Shown: positions 1-11,190 of the stretch, piece by piece
Layout of the letters: each line of letters starts with the position of its first letter
Numbering within the stretch: the stretch's first letter is position 1
DNA from: Tillandsia leiboldiana
Lineage: Eukaryota; Streptophyta; Magnoliopsida; Poales; Bromeliaceae
Length of the DNA stretch: 64,000 nucleotides
Direction: 5' to 3'
NCBI GenBank assembly: GCA_029204045.2
Contig: CM055071.1
Span: forward strand, 16,141,161-16,205,160
Notes under the pieces: model-generated
What the model was told of the DNA's origin: nothing
The model's input: the letters and a program-made list of their open reading frames with translations, nothing else
The model's database searches: none
Translations under genes and position numbers: made by a program

Positions 1-485
1 ACTGTTCACGCCGGAACAGTGTCTCCGGCGATCGCCGGCGGCGGCCGGCGGCGGCGGGCAGCGCCGGCGAGCGGCGGCGCACCCTCGGGCAGGCGGCAGG
101 CGGCGGCACGCGGCGCGGGCAGGGCGCGGGCAGGCGCTCGGGTGCGCGGGCAGGCGCGCGGTCCACGGCGGCGGGCGTGCACCAGGGCGGTGCCACGTGG
201 CGGCTTTTGGTTCGTTGGTCCAGGAGACGCGGTCCACGGGATTTCTTCTGGTGCACGGTGGACCGAAGAGGGACACGTGGCGGCTGTTGATTGGTGCGGT
301 GTTGTGCGCGCGGTCCACACAATGGGTGGAGCAGGTGCCGTACGCGACGTGCGGGCAGGCGCGACGTGCGCGGTGCACGGTGGTTGGGGCCACGTGGCGC
401 GCCGCCATTGGCGGGCGCACGTGCACCGGGCGCAGCGAAAGCGGGAGAGGACATGATGGGTATTTTTCTAAAAGATTCTTCAGCC

Positions 486-492
486 TATAAAT
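486..492 (+). promoter_or_regulatory. TATA box of P1 5' LTR
   Basis: TATAAAT follows a GC-rich U3 and precedes pyrimidine-rich sequence typical of a plant leader. The same box is at 8821-8827 in the 3' LTR. It is the likely Pol II start for the genomic RNA, with the start expected about 25-35 bases downstream. Confidence 0.7.
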
Positions 493-831
493 TCCCAACC
501 CGGGCCCTCTTATGTGTTTTTTTTTCTCTCAACCCTCTCACCCTTTGCCCAAGCTCTCTTAAGACAAATTCTCCCTCTCTGAGTCCTCTATCATCCTGCA
601 AAGTTTTGGAATTTCTGAGTGCACGCATCCCGAGGTTCTCCATTTTACGGCGCGGCACGACGTTGCATTTCTTGCGTTCTTCTTCAGCGCAGCGACAGTG
701 TTTTAACTCCCCTGGGCTACCCCGAGATCCTTCTTCTGTGATTCTTGCGCAGACAGACTCCTAAGAGGTAGGGCTTCATCTTTTATTTTGATCACTCTTT
801 CTCATTTTGACTTCTTGGCTCGGATCCCGAG

Positions 832-833
832 GT
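832..833 (+). other. candidate 5' splice site in P1 leader
   Basis: CGAG followed by GTAACA, about 340 bases after the TATA box; a second candidate AGAG/GTAGGG is at 768. Paired with the CAG ending at 3138 just before the gag ATG, it would remove about 2.3 kb of leader including the primer site. This is inference from consensus only. Confidence 0.35.
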
Positions 834-2853
834 AACAATGGTCCCCCCTTTTCTGTGAGGGATTTTGAGACAGCAGCTGATTGGGGAGGCCATATCTTCG
901 CGCACGAGCGTCTGACGGAAACATGCTTATACAACTTTTTCATCTACGGATCGCAAGGAACGCGCTCGTATTTTTCTTGGAATTCCTTGAGATTTATTTC
1001 GAGGTGAAATCTCTGTTTTTCTCTGTGAACAGTGCACAGTTTTTAGCACATATTTGGTATGAATATACCCCCCTTGCCGAATTTATAACTTGACTTACCG
1101 GACTCAGATTTGGACGTGCAAGGTACCGTTGCGAAGCTATCGACGCAAGGATCGCTTCTGGTATTTTTCTAGGAATTTTCTAGGCACTTTCTGCAGGTGA
1201 AAATTTAACAGTTTTGGGACGGATGTTGTATGTGTTAATGAGAGTTATATTTGGGAGCCTTAGTGTAATTAGTGAGCTTTGTATTGTGCCAGGAGTATTA
1301 CGGGTGTGCTGATTTTGGTAGAGCAAGGAATTGGAGTTTTGGTATTTTCATCTGTACGGATCCGGACATTTTGCGCTTCAGGTGGGTGGTTGTTCTATTC
1401 CTCTCCTTTGATATGCCCACTAGGAACATCAGAATTCCCCTGATTTGTTGATGCTAACTTATTGATTGGTAGTCTTGCATGCCTTAGGGAAATTATTTAA
1501 TGGTTATTTGATCCATGTGGAATTTGTGGACTGCATATTTAGGGGCAGAATATAAATTGAGGACTGCAAAATGGATGATTGTTCATATGTGATTGTCACC
1601 TTAGCCTTTATTCTCTAAACTGATTATTCTTGGAAAATGGACAAAATATTAAGACAATAAATGATTAAACGGGTCACTTAATTATGTCATCTTTTACTGC
1701 TATACTATCTTTTGGGACTTGACTTAGGAGAAACCGTGCATTTATTCTTTTCTTCTCCTATTATTGATAGACTTGCGGCATAGTCGCTCAGGTTCGAGCG
1801 TGTGTTGGACAGTGTAGTCAGGTATTGGGGATTTGGGACAGGTTGGGCTTTTGACAGGGTGTTGCGGCGACCACGGATCTTGGGTGGTTGACCGGGTTGT
1901 TACTATTGCATCAGATTGGGGGTTTTGGGGATCGGGCTTTCTTTAGTGGACGGAGTTTTCCACTTTGATCATAGTCATGATCCAGTCCTGCTATTATGAG
2001 ACAGTGGTTACAGAGATGCTTGTTACAGTGATACTTTACTCGTGTGGGTCGCTCCCCTCGAGTGCCACTCCGGAGTAGGCTTTCCACGGTGCAGAGCGCC
2101 GGGCACCATGCTGGGTTCTTGAGTTCGACAGCAGAGCAGGCAGTGCCAGTGTTCACTGGCGGTCAGATTGGGTCGATTTGACAGGCTTCTTGATGCTGAT
2201 GCATCACTTTCTCCATCCTTATTGGTCGGTCATGTAGAGGCATATTAGGGATAGCATTTTACCAGTTGCTTCATTTATCGGCACCCCCCCCCCCCCCCCC
2301 CCCCATCTTCTCCTTTCCCTTCTGCCTCTGATCACCTGGTGGGCATGTCTGAGCTGAGGCTTTACCCACTAGGGGAGGCTACTGTTTATAGTAGTACTTA
2401 CCCCCATTGCCTTTTCTGGTTTCTTTCTTCCCCTTTGTTTTGTAGAGTCCTCTGCGGGAGTTGCTGGGCCGTCAGCAACTGATCGAGGTAAGCGGATTGC
2501 GGACTAGATAGAGAGCCACCCGAGGGTTGTAGCTGGAGATTTTGGGTACCCGGACTTCTCAGACAGCTTTTGTTTATTTCTTTTTGGGTCTGGCTTCTGC
2601 CAGCTGTTTGTATTTTAGTGGTGAGCTTGGAGAGACATCTGTATTTTATTTCACTGTTGTACTCTTTTACTTCCAGCTTCTGTCTGAGATACAGTAGTTT
2701 TAGTTTAGCTTTGATTATTATGCTCTTGTATTATTATCTCTTCTTATCTGAGCAGGTTACCGACGCTTCGTGTATGTGGAAAATACCGCATGCACGACGG
2801 ATCTGTAGACGGGCCCGGGTTCTGGTTTACACCCGGGGCGTGACAGATTAAGT

Positions 2854-2865
2854 TGGTATCAGAGC
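2854..2865 (+). other. primer binding site of P1 (initiator tRNA-Met)
   Basis: TGGTATCAGAGC, eight bases after the LTR end, is the standard complement of the 3' end of plant initiator tRNA-Met. It primes minus-strand DNA synthesis and fixes the 5' LTR end at 2845. Confidence 0.93.
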
Positions 2866-3027
2866 TTAGGGATAGGTCAGTTGGGACTTAGGAAACCCTA
2901 GGCTTTTGGACAGACCCTAGGTTAATAGGGCGTGAGTGGCGTGACTTGTTGCGAAAGTCAGTGATTTTTATTGTTAACTCTTCCTGTTAGTGAAGAGAGA
3001 TCGACATAGTCTATTTCTGTTGAACTA

Positions 3028-3051
3028 TTATGTTGGCTGCAGACAACATAA
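3028..3051 (+). other. leader hairpin of P1 with palindromic loop (possible dimerisation site)
   Basis: A perfect 8-bp stem (TTATGTTG with CAACATAA) encloses the 8-nt loop GCTGCAGA, which contains the self-complementary CTGCAG. It lies 163 bases after the primer site and 89 bases before the gag ATG. The same hairpin occurs in C1 (37837-37860) and M1 (15843-15866, minus). An 8-9 nt loop with a 6-nt palindrome between primer site and gag is the layout of retroviral dimerisation initiation sites; that function here is inference. Confidence 0.55.
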
Positions 3052-3139
3052 GGTTACAGAAATAGGGGGATGTCTTTTGACTTTCGCCAGATTGGGTCGT
3101 GGGGGGTTTTGTTGCTGATGTTTGGTTTTTTGTGGCAGG

Positions 3140-5662
3140 ATGCCTCCTCGACGTCGGATTCCCACTCGGGGTGTCCCTTTACCCCCTGATGAGCCAGAGC
3201 AGCCTACACCCCCCGAGCTTACTGAGTTGAGGGCCTTGGTGGCCCAGTTGGCGGAGGGTCAGCGCCGCCAGGAGCAGAGGATTGATCAGCTGCTTGCTCA
3301 GAGGGAGGCACCACCCCCAGCTGTTCCTGAGGCCCTTGTGCCTCCTGTTGCACCTTTTGTGCCGTCAGCGCCATCTTCGAGTAGCGGGGCTCCTGGAGTT
3401 ATTCAGCCTTTGACTGCGGAGGAGGAGCAGGATATTGCTGACAAACTCTCCAAGTTTGTTCAGCGGGGACCACCTAGATTCTCAGGGCGGGATGCGCAGC
3501 CCTGGGCGGTTGGAAGATGGCTTTCTGCGATGGAGAAGCTTTTTCGGGACTTCTTCGTCGACCCGAGGTATCGAGTGCACATGGCGGTGCACTATTTGGA
3601 CAGAGATGCTGATTTTTGGTGGCAACGGGTAAAGCCACTGGAGTTCCGGATTACTCGGCAGCTGCCTTGGGAGGAGTTCCGGAGGATGGTGCTGGACACC
3701 TATTTCTCGACTAGTGTGAAGAAGAAGTTAGAGGACGACTTGAAGAACCTGCAGCAGGGCGATCGATCGGCTCATGCTTATTTTCAGGAATTCATGGAGT
3801 TGCTGAACTGTGTGCCCTTCGTCGCTCGTGACGGTCCGCACCAGGTTGAGTTGTTCGAGGGAGGCCTCCGTCCAGAGATTTACACACTGGTGCATGCTCA
3901 GAGACTTCAGACTCTGGAGGCAGCCGCAGAGCATGCACAGTGGGTGGAGAGAGGTGATCAGGTGGTGGCCAGACGGAGGGCCACGGTCGCGCAGAGTTCC
4001 GACAGGAAGCGACCAGCCCCAGAGGACGGGGGACAGGCCAGCTCATGGAGACCGCCACGGCTGCCGCAGTCCCAGTCTTATGGCCGTGGGCGATCTGAGA
4101 GGAGAGGGCCTGGTGGACCCCAGAAACCGCAGCAGCATCAGCAGCAGCACCAGCAGCAGAGATCGCAGCAGAGGCAGGAGAAATCTCAGCAGCAGTCCTC
4201 GAGACAGCAGCAGCAGCAGTCGAGACAGCCCCGATCTTCTGACCGATGTATCTACTGTGGAGGTCAGCATGCCGCCATCACTTGTGACCAGAGATGGGGT
4301 CGATGCTTCCGTTGTGGACAGCCGGGGCATGTGCGAGCTACCTGCCCCCTTACTACTTCTTCGGCACCTTCTTCTGCGTCGGCTCCATACCCCCCTCAGC
4401 AGCAGCGCCCACCAGCTCAGCGGCCTTATACTCCAGCGAGCAGGCCGTCCACCTCTTACCCTACAGATTCTCGACCTCCAGCACCGAGCGGGCGGGTGTA
4501 TGCCGCCCAGTTAGCAGATTATTCAGCGGCAGACCAGGTGGTGGCAGGTATTACTCTACTCTTTGGCATATGGGCTCGCTCTTTATTCGACACTGGAGCA
4601 TCTCATTCTTTCATTAGTCGAGCATTTGCATCCCTGCATGGTCTAGAGGTAGAGTCCTTGTCACATGCATTAGAGGTGCGGATTCCTGATCATACTTTGC
4701 TTGTCGAGGAGCGTTGTGTGGCATGCCCGGTACAGTTGGGGCCTTGGATATTGCCTGCAGACTTGCTTGTTTTGCAGCAGCTCCAGGATTTTGACTTGGT
4801 GCTAGGGATGGATTGGTTGTCACGGTATTCCGCCACTATCGACTGCAGAAAGAGGACGGTGACTCTTCGTGAGCCTGGACAGGAGGAGTTCATCTTCACT
4901 GGCTGCCAGAGCATGCTGTTCGCAGCGACCATTTCCTCTGCGAGGGCTAGAAGGATGATGAGCAGAGGTTGCACTGCCTTTTTGGCCACTGTGGTGGAGG
5001 TGCCTACGGCGGCACTGGGACTCGAGGATATCCCTATTGTCCGAGAGTTCTCAGATGTGTTTTCCCCTGAGTTGACGACGATGCCGCCGGAGAGGGAGAT
5101 TGAGTTTGTGATTGATGTAGTCCCTGGGACTGCACCAATCTCAAAGGCACCCTATAGGATGGCGCCAGCTGAGTTGAGGAAGTTGAAAGCCCAGCTTCAG
5201 GATCTTTTGGATAGGGGCTTCATCAGACCCAGTGTTTCTCCATGGGGAGCGCCTGTGTTGTTTGTGAAGAAGAAGGATGGGTCACTCCGATTGTGTGTGG
5301 ATTATAGGGAATTGAACAAAGTGACCATCCGGAATAAGTATCCCCTCCCCCGGATAGATGATTTGTTTGATCAGCTGCAGGGAGCGTCTGTGTTCTCGAA
5401 AATTGATCTGCAGTCCGGTTACCACCAGCTAAGGGTGAGGGCCGAGGACATCTCCAAAACGGCTTTCAGATCGCGGTACGGGCATTATGAGTTTACTGTG
5501 ATGCCTTTCGGGTTGACAAATGCCCCTGCCGCATTCATGGATTTAATGAACAGGATATTTCAGCCGTTTTTGGACCGGTTTGTGGTGGTGTTCATCGATG
5601 ATATTCTGATCTACTCCCGGAGTGATCTGGAGCACGAGGAGCACTTGAGGACTGTGCTGTAG
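3140..5662 (+). pseudogene. P1 gag-pol, part 1: Gag, protease, RT up to an in-frame TAG
   Basis: Encodes the polyprotein from MPPRRR onward. I chose the ATG at 3140 because it starts the conserved Gag N-terminus and follows a T-rich CAG. Gag core: residues about 100-300. A glutamine-rich linker follows, then a zinc knuckle CFRCGQPGHVRATC at residues 389-402 (nt 4304-4345), preceded by a CIYCGG half-finger. Protease: active site LFDTGASHSFIS (Asp at nt 4589). RT: YRELNKVTIRNKYPLPRIDD near 5307 and the catalytic FIDDIL with GAT GAT at 5597-5602. The frame stops at TAG 5660-5662 and then continues unchanged. CAG (Gln) is the expected ancestral codon, so this looks like a C-to-T change. Programmed readthrough is unlikely this far inside RT. 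Confidence 0.93.
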
Positions 5663-7042
5663 CTTCTGCGAGAGAAGAGGTTGTATGCCAAGTTCAAAAA
5701 GTGCGAGTTTTGGCTCCGGGAGGTCGCCTTTCTGGGTCATGTTGTTTCAGCTGCTGGAGTGGCGGTGGATCCGGCCAAGGTGGATGCTATTCGTGATTGG
5801 CCGAGGCCGACGACTATCACCGAGGTGCGGAGCTTTCTTGGTTTGGCGGGCTACTATCGGCGCTTTGTGGAAGGCTTTGCGAAGCTTTCCTCTCCCCTCA
5901 CTCGTCTGACCAGTAAAGGAGTTAAGTTTGTTTGGAGCGAGACTTGCCAGAGCTGTTTTGAGGAGCTGAAGCAGAGGTTGATGATCGCTCCAATCCTTGC
6001 CCTCCCAGTTATGGGGGAAGGATTTGTGCTTTACAGTGATGCCTCACATAGTGGTCTGGGGTGTGTATTGATGCAGCGTGGTAGGGTAATTGCCTATGCT
6101 TCACGGCAATTAAAAGACTATGAGAAAAATTACCCTACTCACGATCTTGAGCTAGCAGCGGTGGTGTTTGCTCTGAAGCTGTGGCGGCATTATTTGTATG
6201 GAGAGCATTGCGAGATATATACTGATCACAAAAGCTTGAAGTATCTGTTCACCCAAAAGGAGCTGAATTTGAGGCAACGCCGGTGGTTGGAGCTGTTAAA
6301 GGATTATGATCTGAGTATCCTTTATCATCCCGGCAAGGCCAATGTCGTGGCAGATGCTTTGAGTAGGAGGACGAGTCTGAGCTTATTGATCTCGCAGCAG
6401 GCGCCGTTGGTCGAGCAGATGAGGCGGTTACAGTTGGAGGTAGTATCCCCTGGGGTCTCTGCTAGACTCATGTCCATGGTCTTGCAGCCCACTCTGTTGC
6501 AGAGGATCAGGGATACTCAGAGTGGGGACCCCCACTTGACGAGGATCAGGACGCAGCTTCAGGCGGGTCAGTCAGGGGATTTTTCTGCGGATAGCTCGGG
6601 AGTACTACGGTACAGGGACCGAGTGTGTGTGCCTATGGATCAGGAGATTGGAGATCAGATTTTGAGGGAGGCTAATTATACACCTTATACCATCCATCCT
6701 GGAGGTACTAAGATGTATAAGGACCTCAAGGCACAGTTTTGGTGGCCCGGGATGAAGCGGGACATTGGGAGATTTGTAGCTCATTGTTTAACTTGCCAGC
6801 AAGTGAAGGCAGAGCATCGCGTCCCTGCTGGCAAGTTGCAGAGTCTTCCAATTCCCGAGTGGAAATGGGACCACGTCACTATGGATTTCGTCACTGGATT
6901 GCCGAGGGCGCAGAGCGGGGCAGATGCGATCTGGGTTATTTTAGACAGACTCACCAAGTCGGCGCACTTCTTATCGGTTCAAATGACTTGGTCACTGGGG
7001 CGTTTGGCACAATTATATCTGGATGAGATAGTGAGGCTTTGA
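5663..7042 (+). pseudogene. P1 gag-pol, part 2: RT thumb, RNase H, integrase N-terminus
   Basis: Same frame as part 1, continuing after the TAG. It holds the RT connection (KKCEFW, GLAGYYRRFV), RNase H (YSDASHSGLG near 6032, then ASRQLKDYEKNY, the TDHKSL motif and a conserved HPGKANVVADALSR near 6328) and the integrase HHCC zinc domain (HPGGTKMYKD, then HCLTCQQVK at 6781-6810). The first catalytic Asp of integrase follows in MDFVTGL near 6880. The frame ends at TGA 7040-7042, where several residues between the DEIVRL and IVSD motifs are missing. That points to a short frameshifting deletion of roughly 12-16 bases. Confidence 0.93.
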
Positions 7043-7914
7043 TTGTGTCAGATCAAGACCCGAGATTCGTATCACGCTTTTGGGTGAGTTTGCATTCAGC
7101 ATTGGGGACTCAGCTCAGGTTTAGCACCGCTTTCCACCCACAGACCGATGGACAGTCAGAACGCACCATACAGACCCTCGAGGATATGTTGAGAGCGTGC
7201 GTTATGGATTTTGGAGGAGGGTGGTACCGGCACTTGTCGTTGGTTGAGTTCGCGTACAACAACAGCTATCAGGCGAGCATCCAGATGGCTCCGTTTGAGC
7301 CGTTGTATGGACGCAAGTGTCGGTCTCCCTTATATTGGAGTGACGTGGGTGAAAGGAGGACTTTGGGATCGGAGTTACTCTTGGAGGCCGATGAAAAAGT
7401 CAGAGTCATTCGCCGACATCTTGAGACAGCCCAGAGTCATCAGAGGAGCTACGCCGATACTCGACGGCGAGACCTAGAGTTTCAGGTTGGTGATCATGTC
7501 TTCTTGAAGGTCTCACCCTCGAAAGGGGTCCGGAGATTTGGAGCCCGGGGGAAGCTCAGTCCCCGCTTTATTGGACCCTTTGAGGTACTTGACAGAGTTG
7601 GTCCTGTGGCATACAAAGTTGCTTTACCCCCACGCCTGGCCGGAGTTCATGTTGTCTTTCACGTCTCAACTCTGAGGAGATACGTTTTTGACCCGTCGCA
7701 CGTGATTAACTTCACTTTGTTGGAGATCGGCGAGGACTTGGTCTATGAGGAGCGCCCATTGCGGATTCTTGCTCGTGAGGTGAGGGAATTGCGCAACCTG
7801 GCTATTCCATATGTGAAGATCTTGTGGAGCAATCACGAGGAGCGAGAGGCTACTTGGGAGCTGGCGACGGAGATGAGAGATGCCTACCCTTTTCTGTTCA
7901 AGACTTCTGGTTGA
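7043..7914 (+). pseudogene. P1 gag-pol, part 3: integrase core and chromodomain
   Basis: In a different frame from part 2 because of the deletion near 7033-7042. It carries the second catalytic Asp of integrase (VSDQDPRF), the catalytic Glu in TDGQSERTIQT, the GPFEVLDRVG and HVVFHVSTLRR blocks, and a C-terminal chromodomain-like segment (about 7752-7911) with aromatic positions in ILWSNHEEREATWELATEM. Chromodomains of this type are thought to steer chromovirus integration to marked chromatin. The stop at 7912-7914 lies 61 bases before the 3' LTR. Confidence 0.92.
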
Positions 7915-7939
7915 GGTACGCCTGTCCTGCATTATTTTT

Positions 7940-7955
7940 GTTTCGAGGACGAAAC
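7940..7955 (+). other. conserved hairpin GTTTCGAGGACGAAAC upstream of the P1 polypurine tract
   Basis: Six-base arms GTTTCG and CGAAAC with loop AGGA. The same element occurs before the polypurine tract in C1 (39825-39840), B (minus, 45766-45781) and P0 (20222-20237, one mismatch). Confidence 0.6.
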
Positions 7956-7963
7956 TTTCTTTT

Positions 7964-7975
7964 AGTGGGGGAGGA
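7964..7975 (+). other. polypurine tract of P1
   Basis: AGTGGGGGAGGA abuts the 3' LTR start TGTGGTGACCC at 7976. It primes plus-strand DNA synthesis in reverse transcription. Confidence 0.88.
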
Positions 7976-10900
7976 TGTGGTGACCCGGATCTTTGCAGGG
8001 CTTCTACAGTGTCACCAGCAGCTTCTGGAGGCCTATGGGGCATCCCGGCGGTGTTCGTGCGCCAATTTAGACACAAGTAATGAACTCGGGGCTTCAAATG
8101 GATCACGTGGGTAACCGGGAGACCCCGTCGGATGTTTAGTGGTGTTTCCGCGCAATTTGGATATCAATTTGGACTCGGCGCGAAATTCGGATCAAAAATA
8201 CCTTTCCGGGAGCCTTCGGCAAATTATAGGAGTGGAATTTGGCAAAATGGACACCGTTTTTGGAATCAGCGCGCGAAAACGGTCAAGATGGGCTATTTAC
8301 TTGTTAGTTTTGAGCTTGCGGTTACTGTTCACGCCGGAACAGTGTCTCCGGCGATCGCCGGCGGCGGCCGGCGGCGGCGGGTAGCGCCGGCGAGCGGCGG
8401 CGCAGCCTCGGGCAGGCGGCAGGCGGCGGCACACGGCGCGGGCAGGGCGCGGGCAGGCGCTCGGGTGCGCGGGCAGGCGCGCGGTCCACGGCGGCGGGCG
8501 TGCACCAGGGCGGTGCCACGTGGCGGCTTTTGGTTCGTTGGTCCAGGAGACGCGATCCACGGGATTTCTTCGGGTGCACGGTGGACCGAAGAGGGACACG
8601 TGGCGGCTATTGATTGGTGCGGTGTTGTGCGCGCGGTCCACACAATGGGTGGAGCAGGTGCCGTACGCGACGTGCGGGCAGGCGCGACGTGCGCGGTGCA
8701 CGGCGCGGTGCACGGTGGTTGGGGCCACGTGGCGCGCCGCCATTGGCGCGCGGACGTGCACCTGGCGCAGCGAAAGCGGGAGAGGACATGATGGGTATTT
8801 TTCTAAAAGATTCTTCAGCCTATAAATTCCCAACCCGAGCCCTCTTATGTGTTTTTTTTTCTCTCAACCCTCTCACCCTTTGCCCAAGCTCTCTTAAGAC
8901 AAATTCTCCCTCTCTGAGTCCTCTATCATCCTGCAAAGTTTTGGAATTTCTGAGTGCACGCATCCCGAGGTTCTCCATTTTACGGCGCGGCGCGACGTTG
9001 CATTTCTTGCGTTCTTCTTCAGCGCAGCGATAGTGTTTTAACTCCCCTGGGCTACCCGAAGATCCTTCTTCTGTGATTCTTGCGCAGACAGACTCCTAAG
9101 AGGTAGGGCTTCATCTTTTATTTTGATCACTCTTTCTCATTTTGACTTCTTGGCTCGGATCCCGAGGTAACAATGGTCCCTCTTTTTCTGTGAGGGATTT
9201 TGAGACAGCAGCTGATTGGGGAGGCCATATCTTCGCGCACGAGCGTCTGACGGAAACAAGCTTATACAACTTTTTCATCTACGGATCGCAAGGAACGTGC
9301 TCGTATTTTTCTTGGAATTTCTTGAGATTTATTTCGAGGTGAAATCTCTGTTTTTCTCTGTGAACAGTGCACAGTTTTTAGCACAGATTTGGTATGAATA
9401 TACCCCCCTTGCCGAATTTATAACTTGACTTACGGGACTCAGATTTGGACGTGCAAGGTACCGTTGCGAAGCTATCGACGCAAGGATCGCTGTGGTATTT
9501 TTCTGGGAATTTTCTAGGCACTTTCTGCAGGTGAAAAGTTAACAGTTTTGGGACGGATGTTGTATGTGTTAATGAGAGTTATATTTGGGAGCCTTAGTGT
9601 AATTAGTGAGCTTTGTATTGTGCCAGGAGTATTACGGGTGTGCTAATTTTGGTAGAGCAAGGAATTGGAGTTTTGGTATTTTCATCTGTACGGATCCGGA
9701 CAGTTTGCGCTTCAGGTGGGTGGTTGTTCTATTCCTCTCCTTTGATATGCCCACTAGGAACATCAGAATTCCCCTGATTTGTTGATGCTAACTTATTGAT
9801 TGGTAGTCTTGCATGCCTTAGGGAAATTATTTAATGGTTATTTGATCCATGTGGAATTTATGGACTGCATATTTAGGGACAGAATATAAATTGAGGACTG
9901 CAAAATGGATGATTGTTCATATGTGACTGTCACCTTAGCCTTTATTCTCTAAACTGATTATTCTTGGAAAATGGACAAAATATTAAGACAATGCATGATT
10001 AAACGGGTCACTTAATTATGTCATCTTTTACTGCTATACTATCTTTTGGGACTTGACTTAGGAGAAACCATGCATTTATTCTTTTCTTCTCCTATTATTG
10101 ATAGACTTGCGGCATAGTCGCTCAGGTTCGAGCGTGTGTTGGACAGTGTAGTCAGGTATTGGGGATTTGGGACAGGTTGGGCTTTTGACAGGGTGTTGCG
10201 GCGACCACGGATCTTGGGTGGTTGACCGGGTTGTTACTATTGCATCAGATTGGGGGTTTTGGGGATCGGGCTTTCTTTAGTGGACGGAGTTTCCCACTTT
10301 GATCATAGTCATGATCCAGTCTTGCTATTATGAGACAGTGGTTACAGAGATGCTTGTTACAGTGATACTTTACTCGTGTGGGTCGCTCCCCTCGAGTGCC
10401 ACTCCGGAGTAGGCTTTCCACGGTGCAGAGCGCCGGGCACCATGCTGGGTTCTTGAGTTCGACAGCAGAGCAGGTAGTGCCAGTGTTCACTGGCGGTCAG
10501 ATTGGGTCGATTTGACAGGCTTCTTGATGCTGATGCATCACTTTCTCCATCCTTATTGGTCGGTCATGTAGAGGCATATTAGGGATAGCATTTTACCAGT
10601 TGCTTCATTTATCTGCACCCCCCCCCCCCCCCCCCCCCCCCCCCCCGCTATCTTCTCCTTTCCCTTATGCCTCTGATCACCTGGTGGGCATGTCTGAGCT
10701 GAGGCTTTACCCACTAGGGGAGGCTACTGTTTATAGTAGTACTTACCCCCATTGCCTTTTCTGGTTTCTTTCTTCCCCTTTGTTTTGCAGAGTCCTCTGC
10801 GGGAGTTGCTGGGCCGTCAGCAACTGATCGAGGTAAGCGGATGGCAGACTAGATAGAGAGCCACCCGAGGGTTGTAGCTGGAGATTTTGGGTACCCGGAC

Positions 10901-11190
10901 TTCTCAGACAGCTTTTGTTTATTTCTTTTTGGGTCTGGCTTCTGCCAGCTGTTTCTATTTTAGTGGTGAGCTGGGAGAGACATCTGTATTTTATTTCACT
11001 GTTGTACTCTTTTACTTCCAGCTTCTGTCTGAGATACAGTAGTTTTAGTTTAGCTCTGATTATTATGCTCTTGTATTATTATCTCTTCTTATCTGAGCAG
11101 GTTACCGACGCTTCGTGTATGTGGAAAATACCGCATGCACGGCGGATCTGTAGACGGGCCCGGGTTCTGGTTTACACCCGGGGCGTGACA
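7976..11190 (+). repeat. P1 3' LTR (3215 bp)
   Basis: Starts TGTGGTGACC and ends GGGGCGTGACA. It matches the 5' LTR over all visible length. Differences seen: a 12-bp duplication near 8692-8712, the C run (29 versus 21, 10618-10646) and scattered substitutions. TATA at 8821-8827. The right end is flanked by M1 LTR sequence. Confidence 0.95.

Larger units (their letters stand above)
1..2845 (+). repeat. P1 5' LTR (partial)
   Basis: Near-identical to 8324-11190, with small indels and substitutions. It ends in GGGGCGTGACA directly before the primer site. It contains a GC-rich upstream part, a TATA box at 486, a T-rich transcribed leader and a run of 21 C at 2284-2304; the 3' LTR has 29 C at the same place. 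Reading frames inside the GC-rich part are by-products of composition. It starts with an inverted repeat, ACTGTTC and GAACAGT, at 1-20. About 350 bp of its left end lies outside the window. Confidence 0.95.
1..11190 (+). mobile_element. P1: Ty3/gypsy chromovirus (Tekay-like), 5' end outside window
   Basis: Long-LTR retrotransposon. Base 1 lies inside the 5' LTR and matches base 8324 of the 3' LTR. Order seen: 5' LTR (to 2845), primer site, gag, protease, RT, RNase H, integrase, C-terminal chromodomain-like block, polypurine tract, 3' LTR (7976-11190). The MPPRRR-type Gag start, LTRs above 3 kb and a chromodomain after integrase fit the Tekay/Del group of plant chromoviruses; the clade name is by recognition, not by a tree. 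It is inserted in the 3' LTR of minus-strand element M1, so its right target-site copy should be the five bases after 11190 (GTCCT); the left copy is outside the window. The coding region has a stop and a frameshift, so this copy is dead. Confidence 0.93.

Noticed and set aside
5660..5662. Programmed stop readthrough between gag and pol in P1
   Set aside because: The stop lies inside RT after the catalytic FIDD block, not at a domain border, and a later frameshift also kills the frame.
8132..8833. 219- and 178-codon frames on opposite strands in the P1 3' LTR
   Set aside because: Same cause: GC-rich LTR U3, upstream of its own TATA box, no domain; the 5' LTR has the same shadows at 6-490.
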